A stretch of DNA of 64,000 bases from Falsiroseomonas sp051433195 (lineage in GTDB: Bacteria > Pseudomonadota > Alphaproteobacteria > Acetobacterales > Acetobacteraceae): contig NZ_JBHMFT010000008.1 of assembly GCF_051433195.1 (NCBI RefSeq), forward strand, positions 62,001 to 126,000, given 5' to 3'. Shown one piece after another: positions 34,895-45,400 of this stretch; the stretch's first letter is position 1; each line of letters starts with the position of its first letter. The translations under genes and the position numbers were made by a program. The notes beneath the pieces were generated by a model. That model was not told the origin of the DNA. It worked only from the letters and a program-made list of their open reading frames with translations, and did not search any database.

Positions 34895-37636
34895 TCAGAC
34901 GGCCTCGACCCTGACGGCGCAATACTTGAACTCCGGAATCTTGCCGAAGGGATCGAGTTGGGGGTTGGTCAGCAGGTTGGCCGCGGCCTCCCGGTAGGCG
35001 AAGGGCAGGAAGACGAGGCCCTCCGGCAGGTCCGGGTCGGCGCGCGCGGCAAGCTCCACCGCGCCGCGGCGCGTGGACAGGCGCAGGCGCCCGCCCGGCG
35101 GCACGCCAAGCCGCCGCAGCACCTCCGGCGCCAGCGAGGCGGTGGGCACCGGCTGCAGCGCATCCAGCACGCCCGCGCGCCGTGTCATGGCGCCGGTGTG
35201 CCAGTGTTCCAGCTCGCGTCCCGTGGTCAGCACGAAGGGGAAATCGGCATCCGGCATCTCCGCCGGATCAAGCAGGCTGGCCGGCACCAGCCGTGCGCGG
35301 CCCGTGGCGGTCGGAAAGGCCTCGCCAAAGACGATCGCCTCCCCCGGCTGGTCCGGACCGAGGCAGGGATAGGTGACGCTGTCCTCCCGCAGCAGCCGGT
35401 CCCAGGTGATGTGATCGAGGCTCGGCATGGCCAGCGCCATCTCGGCGAAGACCTCGCGCGGATGGGCGTAGCGCCAGTCCAGGCCGAGGCGCCGCGCCAA
35501 ATCCACGATGATGTCGAGATCCTGCCGCGCCTGGCCGGGCAGCGGCAGCGCGGCGCGGCCCATCTGCACCTGGCGGTTGGTGTTGGTCGCGGTGCCGTCC
35601 TTCTCCGGCCATGCGGAGGCCGGCAGCACCACGTCGGCCAGCGCCGCCGTCTCGGTCAGGAACAGGTCCTGCACAACCAGATGGTCGAGCCTGGCGAGTG
35701 CCGCGCGGGCATGCGCGAGGTCGGGGTCGGACATGGCCGGGTTCTCGCCCATCACGTACATCCCGGCGATCTCGCCGCGTTCCATGGCGCCCATGATCTC
35801 GACCACGGTCAGGCCGGGCTTCGGGTCGAGCCGGGCACCCCACAGCGCCTCCAGCCGCGCGCGGGCCGCGTCCTCGCCGGTGGGGTGGTAGTCCGGGAAG
35901 GCCATCGGGATCAGTCCGGCATCGGACGCGCCTTGGACGTTGTTCTGTCCGCGCAGCGGATGCAGCCCGGTGCCGGGCCGTCCGACATGGCCGCACAGCA
36001 GCCCGAGCGCGATGAGGCAGCGCGTATTGTCCGTGCCGTGGGTGGATTGGCTGATGCCCATGCCCCACAGGATCATCGCGCGGTCGGCACGCGCGAACAG
36101 GCGTGCCACGCGGCGGATCTGGGCCGCCGGTACGTCGCATATGGGCGCCATCGCCTCCGGTGTCAGAGCCGCGACGTGGTCGCGGAGCTGCTCGAAATCC
36201 TCGAGATGCGCCGCGACATATTGCCGGTCGTGCAGTCCTTCCGCGATGATGACATGCAGCATCGCGTTCAACAGCGGCACGTCGCGACCCGGCGCGAAGC
36301 GCACCACCTCCGCCGCGTGCCGGTCGAGGCCGGTTCCGCGCGGGTCCATGATGATGAGTTTCGCGCCACGCGCTGCCGCCTGCTTCAGGAAGGTTGCCGC
36401 GACGGGGTGATTCTCGGTCGGCCGCGCGCCGATCACCACGATCACCTCCGCCTCCATCGCCGCCGTGAAGGGGGCGGTGACGGCGCCGCTGCCGATTCCC
36501 TCAAGCAGTGCCGCGACCGAGGCCGCGTGGCAGAGCCGCGTGCAGTGATCCACGTTGTTGGTGCCGAAGCCCGTGCGCACCAGCTTCTGGAACAGGTAGG
36601 CTTCCTCGTTGGCGCCCTTGGCCGAGCCAAAGCCGGCCAATGCGTTCGGCCCACGCGTGTCGCGGACGCGGCGCAGCCCTTCGGCCGCGCGCGCCATCGC
36701 CTCCTCCCAGCTGGCTTCGCGGAACTTGCTGCGGGCATGGCCCAGGTCGACGCAGTCTCCGACGTCCTTCGCCGCGCCGTCCCGCCGCACCAGCGGCACG
36801 GTCAGGCGCTCCGGGTGGTGCACATAGTCGAAGCCGAAGCGCCCCTTCACGCAGAGTCGGCCGAGATTGGACGGCCCGTTGCGCCCCGTCACCTCGACGA
36901 TGACGTCATCGCGCACCTTGAAATCCACCTGGCAGCCGACGCCGCAATACGGGCAGACGCTTGGCACCACGCGCTCGGTTGCCTGGCTGCGCTGGCCGGC
37001 CTGGTCCACCACGGATTTCGGCAGCAGCGCGCCGGTCGGGCAGGCCTGCACGCATTCGCCGCAGGCGACGCAGGTGCTTTCGCCCATCGGTGTCGCGGTA
37101 TCGAACACCACCTGCACGTCCATGCCCCGGTGTGCGAGGCCGATGACGTCGTTGTGCTGCACCTCGCGGCAAGCGCGTTCGCAGAGCCCGCACTGGATGC
37201 AGGCATCGAGCTGGACGAGCATGGCAGGGTGGCTTGCATCCGCGCGTGGCACCTGCGGCTCTGCCGAGAAGCGGCTTGCCGTGACGCCGACATGGCGGGA
37301 CCAGCGCGCGAAGACGCAGGAGGGGTCGCGCGCGCCGGCACCAGGCTGGTCTGCCAGCAGCAGCTCGAACACCATCCGGCGCGCATGCCGGGCGCGCGGC
37401 GTCGCGGTCTGCACCACCATGCCCTCGGTCGGCCTGCGGATGCAGGAGGCCGCCAGCACGCGCTCCCCGGTCACCTCCACCAGGCAGGCGCGGCAATTGC
37501 CGTCGGGACGGTAGCCTGGGCGATCGAGGTGGCAGAGATGCGGCACCTCCACGCCGAGGCGTGTCGCGACCTGCCAGATGGTCTCGCCAGACAAGGCCTC
37601 CACGTCCCGGCCATCGAGTGTGAATCGCGTCGTCAT
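34895..37636 (-). CDS. fdsA: NAD-dependent formate dehydrogenase, molybdenum catalytic subunit
   Basis: 913 aa. N-terminal [2Fe-2S] ferredoxin domain (Cys35, 48, 51, 65), two [4Fe-4S] sites (Cys146/149/152/156 and 189/192/195/199), then the molybdopterin domain with its own [4Fe-4S] (CPYCGVGC from Cys228, and Cys262). The active-site pair is Cys369-His370 in DHCTRLCHAAS, so it is a Cys enzyme, not a selenoprotein. The C-terminal MoCo-binding domain is complete. It oxidises formate to CO2 in the cytoplasm and passes electrons to the fused diaphorase encoded just upstream, whose stop overlaps this start by 4 bases. It resembles FdsA; the bis-MGD chaperone gene fdsC/fdhD is not beside it. Confidence 0.9.
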   Translation of the reverse strand: MTTRFTLDGRDVEALSGETIWQVATRLGVEVPHLCHLDRPGYRPDGNCRACLVEVTGERVLAASCIRRPTEGMVVQTATPRARHARRMVFELLLADQPGAGARDPSCVFARWSRHVGVTASRFSAEPQVPRADASHPAMLVQLDACIQCGLCERACREVQHNDVIGLAHRGMDVQVVFDTATPMGESTCVACGECVQACPTGALLPKSVVDQAGQRSQATERVVPSVCPYCGVGCQVDFKVRDDVIVEVTGRNGPSNLGRLCVKGRFGFDYVHHPERLTVPLVRRDGAAKDVGDCVDLGHARSKFREASWEEAMARAAEGLRRVRDTRGPNALAGFGSAKGANEEAYLFQKLVRTGFGTNNVDHCTRLCHAASVAALLEGIGSGAVTAPFTAAMEAEVIVVIGARPTENHPVAATFLKQAAARGAKLIIMDPRGTGLDRHAAEVVRFAPGRDVPLLNAMLHVIIAEGLHDRQYVAAHLEDFEQLRDHVAALTPEAMAPICDVPAAQIRRVARLFARADRAMILWGMGISQSTHGTDNTRCLIALGLLCGHVGRPGTGLHPLRGQNNVQGASDAGLIPMAFPDYHPTGEDAARARLEALWGARLDPKPGLTVVEIMGAMERGEIAGMYVMGENPAMSDPDLAHARAALARLDHLVVQDLFLTETAALADVVLPASAWPEKDGTATNTNRQVQMGRAALPLPGQARQDLDIIVDLARRLGLDWRYAHPREVFAEMALAMPSLDHITWDRLLREDSVTYPCLGPDQPGEAIVFGEAFPTATGRARLVPASLLDPAEMPDADFPFVLTTGRELEHWHTGAMTRRAGVLDALQPVPTASLAPEVLRRLGVPPGGRLRLSTRRGAVELAARADPDLPEGLVFLPFAYREAAANLLTNPQLDPFGKIPEFKYCAVRVEAV

Positions 37637-39336
37637 GGCAGCACGTCTTCGGGAAAGTGGCGCAGCAGGGTCAGCACCGGGTTCATCGCCGCCTGCCCAA
37701 GCCCGCAGATCGAGCCATCCGCCATGGCCTGCGCCAGGTCCTTCAGCAGCGCGCGGTCCCACACCGGCGCGTCCAGCAGATGCGTGGCCTTGGCGGTGCC
37801 GACTCGGCAGGGTGTGCATTGGCCGCAGCTTTCGTCCCGGAAGAAGCGCATCAGGTTGCGCGCCGCCTCCGCCAAATCGTCCTGGTCCGACAGAACCACC
37901 ACGGCGCCGGACCCCACGAAGCAGCCCTGCGCATCCAGCGTGCCGAAATCCAGCGGCAGGTCGCCGAGACGCTCCGGCAGGATCCCGCCAGAGGCACCAC
38001 CGGGCAGATAGGCCGCAAAGCGGTGGCCGGGCGCCATGCCGCCGCAGAATTCCTCGATCAACTCGCGCACGCTGACACCAGCGGGCGCCAGCTTCTCCCC
38101 GGGATCGCGCACGCGGCCGGAGACCGAGAAGAAGCGCAGGCCGGTGCGTCCGCGCCGTCCCTGCACCGCATATTCGGCGGGGCCTTCCGCCGTGCCCAGG
38201 ATCTGCGGCAGGAACCACAGGGTCTCGACGTTGTGGATCAGCGTCGGCTGGCCGAACAGGCCCGCCTCGCCGGGAAAGGGCGGCTTGTGACGGGGATAGC
38301 CACGGCGGCCCTCCAGGCTCTCCAGCAGCGCCGTCTCCTCGCCGCAGATATAGGCGCCGGCACCACGGCGCAGGTGGATGGGCACGCTGGCAAGGCCCGC
38401 ATCGGCCAGCGCCGCGATCTCGCGCTGCAGCGCGCGGCGCAGATGCGGGTATTCGTCGCGCAGGTAGATCCAGCACGCCTCCGCCTGCACCGCATGCGCG
38501 GCGAGCAGCATGCCCTCCAGCACACGATGTGGATCGGTCTCCAGGCAGTAGCGGTCCTTGAAGGTACCCGGCTCGCCTTCGTCGGCATTCACCACGACAT
38601 GACGCGGGCCAGGATTGGCGCGCACGAGTGTCCACTTCCGTGCCGCCGGGAAGCCAGCGCCGCCAAGGCCGCGCAGCCCGGCTTCCTGGACCCGCGCCAG
38701 CATCACCTCGCGCGGCAGATCGCCCGTCAGCGCCGCCGCCAGCACGCGGTAGCCGCCACGGGCGCGATAGTCCGACAGCGCGGGCGGCACCGGCATCTCC
38801 GGCACATCGCCGGTCACGGCGCGCGCGACGCGGTCCGGCGTCGCCGCCTCCACCAAATCATGTCCGACGGCGCAGGCGGGCGCATGATGGCAGGCGCCCA
38901 TGCAAGGAACCGTGACCAGTCGTGCACCCGCGATGGGGGCATCGCGCAGAGCCTGCATCAGCCGCGCCGCGCCGGCCATGGCGCAGGGTAGGCTTTCGCA
39001 GACGCGCACCGTGACTGGCCCCGGCGTCGGCGCGGCATCGTCTACCACGTCGAAATGCGCGTAGAAGGTGGCGACCTCGAAGACCTCGACCGGCGCGAGG
39101 CGCAGCATTGCCGCCAGGGCCAGCAGGTGGCCCTCCCGCAGGCAGCCGAAGCGGTCCTGCAAGGCGTGCAGGTGCTCAATCAACAGGTCGCGCCGCAGGT
39201 CCATCCCCGCAAGCGCGGTGGCGACCGCCTGGCGCATCTCCGCCGTGAAGCTGCGGCCACGTGGGCCAAAGCGTGGCGCGCGGCGTGCTGTCGGTGGTTC
39301 CATGACCGGAGGCGAAAGGGTGGGTGGCATCACCAT
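37633..39336 (-). CDS. fdsB: Formate dehydrogenase diaphorase, NuoE-NuoF (FdsG-FdsB) fusion
   Basis: 567 aa from ATG 39336 (GGAG about 10 bases upstream; ATGs at 39330 and 39303 are alternatives). Residues 25-165 are a thioredoxin-like [2Fe-2S] domain with Cys113, 118, 145 and 149. The rest is NuoF-like: RGLGGAGFPAARKW for NADH and FMN binding, ICGEETALLESLEG, and the [4Fe-4S] site ESCGQCTPCRVGT. In Ralstonia and Rhodobacter fds operons these are two genes, fdsG and fdsB; here they are one chain. It transfers formate electrons from FdsA to NAD. First gene of a two-gene operon. Confidence 0.9.
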   Translation of the reverse strand: MVMPPTLSPPVMEPPTARRAPRFGPRGRSFTAEMRQAVATALAGMDLRRDLLIEHLHALQDRFGCLREGHLLALAAMLRLAPVEVFEVATFYAHFDVVDDAAPTPGPVTVRVCESLPCAMAGAARLMQALRDAPIAGARLVTVPCMGACHHAPACAVGHDLVEAATPDRVARAVTGDVPEMPVPPALSDYRARGGYRVLAAALTGDLPREVMLARVQEAGLRGLGGAGFPAARKWTLVRANPGPRHVVVNADEGEPGTFKDRYCLETDPHRVLEGMLLAAHAVQAEACWIYLRDEYPHLRRALQREIAALADAGLASVPIHLRRGAGAYICGEETALLESLEGRRGYPRHKPPFPGEAGLFGQPTLIHNVETLWFLPQILGTAEGPAEYAVQGRRGRTGLRFFSVSGRVRDPGEKLAPAGVSVRELIEEFCGGMAPGHRFAAYLPGGASGGILPERLGDLPLDFGTLDAQGCFVGSGAVVVLSDQDDLAEAARNLMRFFRDESCGQCTPCRVGTAKATHLLDAPVWDRALLKDLAQAMADGSICGLGQAAMNPVLTLLRHFPEDVLP

Positions 39337-39777
39337 GCAGTCGATGCTCCACCGGTCCCTGGCATGCGCATGATCGACAAGTTCAATCTGCCGCCTGCAA
39401 TTGGCCTGCCCCAAGGGGGCCGCTGCTGAGCGTAGGCAGGCCTGGATGCGGAGCGCAACACCGCGTCCGGCGTAATTCGGTCAAGCTGGATCGCGTCGGG
39501 GCTTCGCGCCCGGTTTCCAGCCGTAACGCAGGATTGACTAGGCAGACCATCAGCCGTGGCGTGACGATGGTCCGGCGGACCAAGCGTAAGTCCTGCGCCT
39601 GGAGGAAGCCGGTCATGGCGTCCAGTTGCGGCGTGTTGGCTCACCCGGTGATGGTCGACCAGCGCATCCGGCGCCATCTGCCTCGCGGGATCCTTCGCCG
39701 CCTGTGCCACGCCGCGGCTGTATCCTTGCCAGCGCTCGCACAGCCACCATCGGAACCGCATCGCGGCGCGCAGCCTC
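39337..39777. other. 441-bp divergent gap between fds and the giant-protein operon
   Basis: No convincing gene. It must carry the promoters of both neighbours. TTGACT on the plus strand (39534-39539) and TTGACC on the minus strand (39484-39479) resemble -35 boxes, but neither has a good -10 at the right distance. There is no strong inverted repeat and no transposase remnant that I can support. Confidence 0.4.
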
Positions 39778-42471
39778 ATGGCTGACCTGCCGCTCCTGCT
39801 CGCCGGGCCCATGTTGCGGCGCCTCGATGGCCAGACCGTCACCGTATGGGTCGCCTGCCGCGAACCTTGCCTGGTCGCGCTGACGCTGTTCGAAGGCGAG
39901 GCGACATCGTCCGGACCCGGCACATCGGATGGGCTCGCCCCGGTGGGAAGCGGTACGGCAACGACACGCCGCCTCGGCCAAGCGCTGCATGTGGCCCTCG
40001 TCCGCGCCGGGCGGCCGGAGGGTGCTGCAAACAATCCGGAGACCCCGGCATTGCAGCCTGGCCACCTGCGACCAGGCGCCCGCTACAGCTATGACGTCGT
40101 CCTGGCGCCGTTGGCCGGCGGCGCGGCGAAGGGCCTGCTGGCACTCGGCCTGCTGGAGGATGACCCGAAGGGTGACGACGGCATCCGCAAGATCGAGAAC
40201 ATCTCGCCGCTCGCACCAGCTGTCTTCGGCCTTGGAGGTGGCGAGAGGAAGCTGCCGGGCTTTGTCGCTCCGCCCGCAGCCTTGGACGAACTCCGCATCG
40301 CACATGCAAGCTGCCGCAAGGCGCACGGCTCCGGCACGGATGCGTTGTCCTGGCTGGACGACGCGCTGGGTGGCAAGGTCGGGGATCCGCCGGTCGCGCT
40401 CGGGCGGCCGCACCAGCTTTTCCTGACCGGCGACCAGATCTACGCGGACGACGTGCCGACGGCGCTGCTGCACATGATCCAGCAACTGGCCGCCGACCTG
40501 ATGGGCGGCGCGGAGCAACTACCGCGCGGGGATGGCAGCCCGGCCGACGTTACCGCAACGACCGCACCGCCTCTGCGTCGCACCGTCCTCATCCGCGGCG
40601 AAGGCGGCTTCACCTCGGTCGAGGCGCAGAACCACCTGCTGACCTTTGGTGAGTACGCGGCAATGTACCTGCTGGCCTGGTCGCCTCTCTGCTGGCACCC
40701 GGTCGCTGACCTCGCCGCATGCAGCCAACAGGCCGGCACGGCGCCGGGACCGTTCCCGCTGACCGACCTCGACGCGCTGCTGCCCGCGGAAGGCGGGCCG
40801 GGACTGCCGGGCCGGATCGCGGCGACCCTCGGGCCGGGTTTCGAGGCGGAGCGGCAGCGGCTGCGCGTCTTCGCCGCAACGGTCGGGAAAGTCGCGCGGG
40901 TGCTGGCGAACATCCCGACGCTGATGATCTTCGACGACCACGACGTGACCGACGACTGGAACATCAACGCGGCCTGGGAACGCCGGGTGCTGACCAAGCC
41001 GCTCGGTGTCGCGGTGATGCGCAATGCACTCGTCGCCTACACCTTCTTCCAGGCCTGGGGCTCGGACTGGCCTTCCTTCGAGAAGGCCGATTCACCCAAC
41101 CGGAAGCTCCTAGAATCGGCGACGGCCTGGCTCGCGACCACGCGTGACCGCGACGCGGTGCGGCAGGCGGAACTGGACGAGCTGCTCGGCCTGACCATGG
41201 CCGCGCGCAAGCCGGAGGCGAAGGAGAAGCGCGCCGCCTTCCACTACACCGCGCCCGGCCAGGTGCATGCCGTGCGGGTGCTGGACAGCCGCACGCGGCG
41301 CACCTTCCCGCAAGGCGGCGTCGAGCCGGCGCGGCTGCTCGGCGACACGCTGGAGGACCAGGTGCCGGACGCCCCGGCCCGCAACGCGCAGGAGGTGCTG
41401 CTGGTCATCGCCTCCACGCCCGTGCTCGGGCCGGAGATCATGGAGCGCATGATCCAGCCGCTCGCCGTGCGCGGGTTCGACGTGGTGCGCGCCTGGAAGG
41501 GTCGGGCCGAGGATGCGGACGCACAGCCCGACGACGGCAAGCCCGCCGGCTCCGCCCTCGCCTTCGCGGCCGGCCGCACGCGCGGCGACTTCTTCGCCGA
41601 TACGGAAAGCTGGCCCTCCAACGAGCCCGCGCTGCAGGATCTGCTTGCGCGGCTAGCCAACCATCCGCGCGTCGTGTTGCTCGGCGGCGACGTGCATTAC
41701 GGCCTGTCGCTCGCGATGGACCGCTGGGGGCGCAAGCAGGGCGCGTGGGAGACCTCGCGCATCGTCCAGATCACCTCCTCCGCGTCCCGCAATGCCCTGC
41801 TGCCGGAGGCGGAGGCGATCTATCGCGGCTGGCATTGGCTCAACCTCTGGATGGCGCCGAAGGGCGTCGAGGGCGTCGGCTGGAAGGCCAAGGCGAAGCT
41901 GACCGTTCCTGGCAACGCCGACCTGTCCCTGCTGCAACGCCGCCGGCTGGAGGAGGAGGAGCCCGCCCTGTTGCGCACGGCGGGCTGGCCCCAGGGCGTG
42001 GCGGAAGATGCGGCCAGCCCGCCCGACTGGGCCTGGCGCATGATCACGCTGCGCGACATCCGTCCGGATGCGGCGCGTGGCGCCGCGCTCGCCGAGCCCG
42101 CCACGCGCATCGCGGAGAAGGTCAGCAAGGCGACGGACCTGCCGCGCGGGCTGGAACGGGCGCAACGCGCGGCTGATGCGCACGCGGCGGCGCTGGGCGA
42201 TCGCTTCATGCCGCTGCGCGAGGCGGTGCTGACCAACAATGTCGGGATCATCCGCTTCCAGGTGAACGAAGCGGGCGAGCCGGTCGCGGTGGTGCACGAC
42301 CTGATCTCCGGCACGCGCCGCGACTATCCGGAGGACAAGGTCGTGCCGTTTCCTGCCGACAAGCCCTTCGGCTTCGGCGCCGACCTGTCGAAGGGCCACC
42401 CGCACACAAGCTTCGTGGTTCCGCTCGCGGTCGAAGGCACGCGGCCCACCCTGCCGCCGGCCGGCGCCTGA
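39778..42471 (+). CDS. PhoD-like metallophosphatase, first gene of the giant-protein operon
   Basis: 897 aa, far longer than typical PhoD (about 550). The N-terminus LPLLLAGPMLRRLDGQTVTVWV is a PhoD-type beta-domain start without a signal peptide, so it should be cytoplasmic. The metal-binding motifs are present: FLTGDQIYADD near residue 217, FDDHDVTDDWN near 384 and LLGGDVHYG near 636. The last ~230 residues follow the catalytic domain and match nothing I know. Expected activity is phosphodiester or phosphomonoester cleavage with two metals. No clear Shine-Dalgarno precedes the ATG. Its stop overlaps the next start (TGATG). It is the only product of this operon with a recognisable active site. 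Confidence 0.75.
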   Translation: MADLPLLLAGPMLRRLDGQTVTVWVACREPCLVALTLFEGEATSSGPGTSDGLAPVGSGTATTRRLGQALHVALVRAGRPEGAANNPETPALQPGHLRPGARYSYDVVLAPLAGGAAKGLLALGLLEDDPKGDDGIRKIENISPLAPAVFGLGGGERKLPGFVAPPAALDELRIAHASCRKAHGSGTDALSWLDDALGGKVGDPPVALGRPHQLFLTGDQIYADDVPTALLHMIQQLAADLMGGAEQLPRGDGSPADVTATTAPPLRRTVLIRGEGGFTSVEAQNHLLTFGEYAAMYLLAWSPLCWHPVADLAACSQQAGTAPGPFPLTDLDALLPAEGGPGLPGRIAATLGPGFEAERQRLRVFAATVGKVARVLANIPTLMIFDDHDVTDDWNINAAWERRVLTKPLGVAVMRNALVAYTFFQAWGSDWPSFEKADSPNRKLLESATAWLATTRDRDAVRQAELDELLGLTMAARKPEAKEKRAAFHYTAPGQVHAVRVLDSRTRRTFPQGGVEPARLLGDTLEDQVPDAPARNAQEVLLVIASTPVLGPEIMERMIQPLAVRGFDVVRAWKGRAEDADAQPDDGKPAGSALAFAAGRTRGDFFADTESWPSNEPALQDLLARLANHPRVVLLGGDVHYGLSLAMDRWGRKQGAWETSRIVQITSSASRNALLPEAEAIYRGWHWLNLWMAPKGVEGVGWKAKAKLTVPGNADLSLLQRRRLEEEEPALLRTAGWPQGVAEDAASPPDWAWRMITLRDIRPDAARGAALAEPATRIAEKVSKATDLPRGLERAQRAADAHAAALGDRFMPLREAVLTNNVGIIRFQVNEAGEPVAVVHDLISGTRRDYPEDKVVPFPADKPFGFGADLSKGHPHTSFVVPLAVEGTRPTLPPAGA

Positions 42472-45400
42472 TGCCCGCCGGGCCGCACATCCCGGGCCCG
42501 GTTTCGACGCTGGCGCGCTGGACCCGGCTTGCGCTCGACGGCATGCGGCGCGCGGCGGAAAGCCCGGCGCTGCTGGCCCATGTCAGGCGCGAACTCGGCC
42601 TGCCACCCGGACCGCCGCCGGATATGCCTGCGCTGATCGATGACATCCGGCTGCAGGAAAAGAAGCTCACCGAGGCCGAGGCCGAGGACGCGGCGCTCGA
42701 CGATGCGCTGTTCGAGATGCTGAACGGCCTCGGCGAGATCCGGCGCCTGGCGGAGCGGCTGCTCGGCTCCGGCGACCTTGGCGACAAGGCGGCCGATACC
42801 GTCTACGCGCTGTGCTCGCTGCTGGCGGCGGAGACGGTGCGGGCGGAGTACCCGCTGGCCCACGCCGTGCTGCGCTTGCTGATGCTGGGATATGAGCGGC
42901 TGGAGGAGGCGCCGCGGCTCGATCCGGTGGCGATCTTCCACCGCCTTTCCGGCAAGGCGGAGCGCGACGGGCTGCGGCGCTTCGGCGGCGACGACGCCCT
43001 GGCCGGACTCGCCGCGCCCGCGCTGCTGCTGATCCTGCGGGCGCTGGCGGCGAAGACGGCGCCAGGCGCGGCCGACGTCAGGGCGCTGCCGCCAGGCGCC
43101 ATCTATCTCTCGCCCGGGGAGGCCGGCGGCATCGCCTTCGCCACGGGGTGGGAGCCGGTACCGCCCGCGCCTGACGCGCCGGCCTCGGTCGGCGAGGTGC
43201 AGGACCTTCTCGCCCGCGCGATCAGCGCCTCCTTCGGCGGGGCGCTGCATGTGAAGGGCAAGGACGGCCCCGCCGCCACCGTGAAGCTGGACTTCGTGAT
43301 CAGCGCCCTCGCGCTCGATGCGGAGGATGGCGGGCCCGGCTTCCTGTTCCGCGCCGGCACGCTCATCGCCGACGGTGAGCTGGATCTGCCGAAACCGGAG
43401 GGCAGCCTCGGCAAGCGCAAGCTGAAACTGAAGGCGAAGGAGAACTCCGCCGCCACGTTGCTGTGGCGCAGCGCGGACAACACGCTCGACCCGTCCGGTG
43501 ATACCGGGCTGCCCGACGTGGAGCTTTCGGTCCAGCTCGACGGGGTGCCGGACGTGCCCGCCTTCCGCATCGGCACCGCGGGCAAGTCGCGCCTCGATCT
43601 CCGCAGCGTCGCGGCCGGCGGCCGGATCGGCAAGAACGGGACGGGACTGTTCCTGAAGGTCACGGATGCGGAACTGGTGCTGCAACCGGGCGATGCGGGC
43701 GGGCTCATCGGCGACATCTTCGGCGCGCTCGGTGCCGGGAAGCTGGCCGCGAAGCTCTCCGCGCAGCTGCTGCTCGATGCGAAGCGCGGCTTCCTGGTGG
43801 ATGGCGCGGCGGGGCTCAAGATCAGGCTGGCTTCCGGCCTCGGGGCCGGCGATGCGGCATCCGCCGCGGCCATCCGGGCGGACTACATCGACCTGGAACT
43901 CGGGCCGGGCAAGAAGGGCGGCATCGCCCTCGGCATCCGCTCCGCCGGCAGCTTCCGCCTCGGCCCGCCGGCGCTCGGGCATTTCGGCGCAAGCCTCGAC
44001 CGCTTCGGCTTCGACGTCGAATTCGCGGGAAAGGAAAAGGGCGGGCTGAAGCTGCAGCCGCCCAAGGGCATCGGCGTCTCGCTCGACCTCGGCCTGGTCA
44101 GCGGCGGCGGCTACCTGCTGCTTGACTTCGAGAAGGGTGAGTTCGCCGGCGCGCTGGACCTGACGCTCTGCGGCTGGATCGCGGTGAAGGCCATCGTCAT
44201 CCTCTCGACGCGCCCGCCGGGTTCCACCTTCGGCGAGGCGCCGCCGCCCTATGCCTTCTTCGCCCTGGTCTATGCCCGCTTCCCGGGCGGGCTCGAGCTG
44301 TTCCTGCGCCTGACGCTGAACGCGGTGGGCGGCATGATCGGCCTGCACCACGGCTTCGACGAGGCGGCACTGCTTGCGGCCCTCCCGAGCGGCGCGATGG
44401 ACGACGTGCTGTTCCCCGAGAACCCGGTGGGCGACGCGCCGCGCATCATCTCCACCCTGAAGACCATCTTCCCCATCCGCCGCGACGCCATGACCATCGG
44501 GCTGATGGCGGAGCTCGGCTGGGGCTCCGACCAGATTTCCTCCGTACGGCTCGGCATCATCCTGCCCTTCGACAATTGGGGCGGCGACCGGCGCACCTCG
44601 CTCGACCGCATCATCCTGCTCGGTCGGCTCGCGATCGAATGCTTCCGCAGCCTGCCGGACCCGATCCGCTTCTCGATCAAGGTCGATGTGGTCGGCGTCA
44701 TCCAGTTCTCGCCGGCGCAGCTTCGCCTCTACGGGCAGTTGCGCGACAGCCGGCTCGGGCCGATCGCGATCCAGGGCTCGGCCGCGCTGTCCTTCGGCTT
44801 CGGCGACAATGCGCATTTCCTGATCTCGGTCGGCGGCTTCCACCCGCGCTACGAACCGAAGCCGGACTGGCTGCCGGCCATGGACCGGGTGGGCGCGACC
44901 TACGACATCGGCCTGGTGAAGGCCTGGGTGCGCGGCTACCTTGCGGTGGCCGCCGGCACGCTGCAATTCGGCGCTGAGTTCGGCATCCGCTACAAGTTCG
45001 GGCCGATCTCGCTGGGCGCGAGCTTCGGCCTCGACGCGCTGATCCACACCAGCCCCTGCTTCCGCTTCGAGGTGGCGGTGCGCGGCGCCGCCGACATCAG
45101 CTTCCGCGGCCGCCGCCTGCTCGGCGTCTCCTTCGAGGGTGAGCTGTCCGGTCCCGGCGCCTGGCGGCTGAAGGGCCACGCCGAGGCGAAGATCCTGTTC
45201 TTCACCGTCGAGGTCTCCTTCGACGAGAGATGGGGCGACGACCCCGCGCCGCAGCCGCCCGTCATCACGCTGTCCGAGCTGAGGGCGCTGCTGGAGCGCG
45301 ACCTGGCGGCCCGGGAGAACTGGGTGGTCGCGCTGCCATCCGGCACGCCGACCATGCTGACCTTCGCCGAGGGCCTGCCGCCGAAGGCCGGCGAGATCGT

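Noticed and set aside
34958..38011. 1017-codon open frame on the plus strand opposite the formate dehydrogenase
   Set aside because: No domain is readable, and fdsA on the other strand has every cluster-binding cysteine in place.
39337..39777. Transposase remnant in the gap before the giant operon
   Set aside because: Several short frames look vaguely recombinase-like, but none shows a DDE or Tyr motif or terminal inverted repeats.
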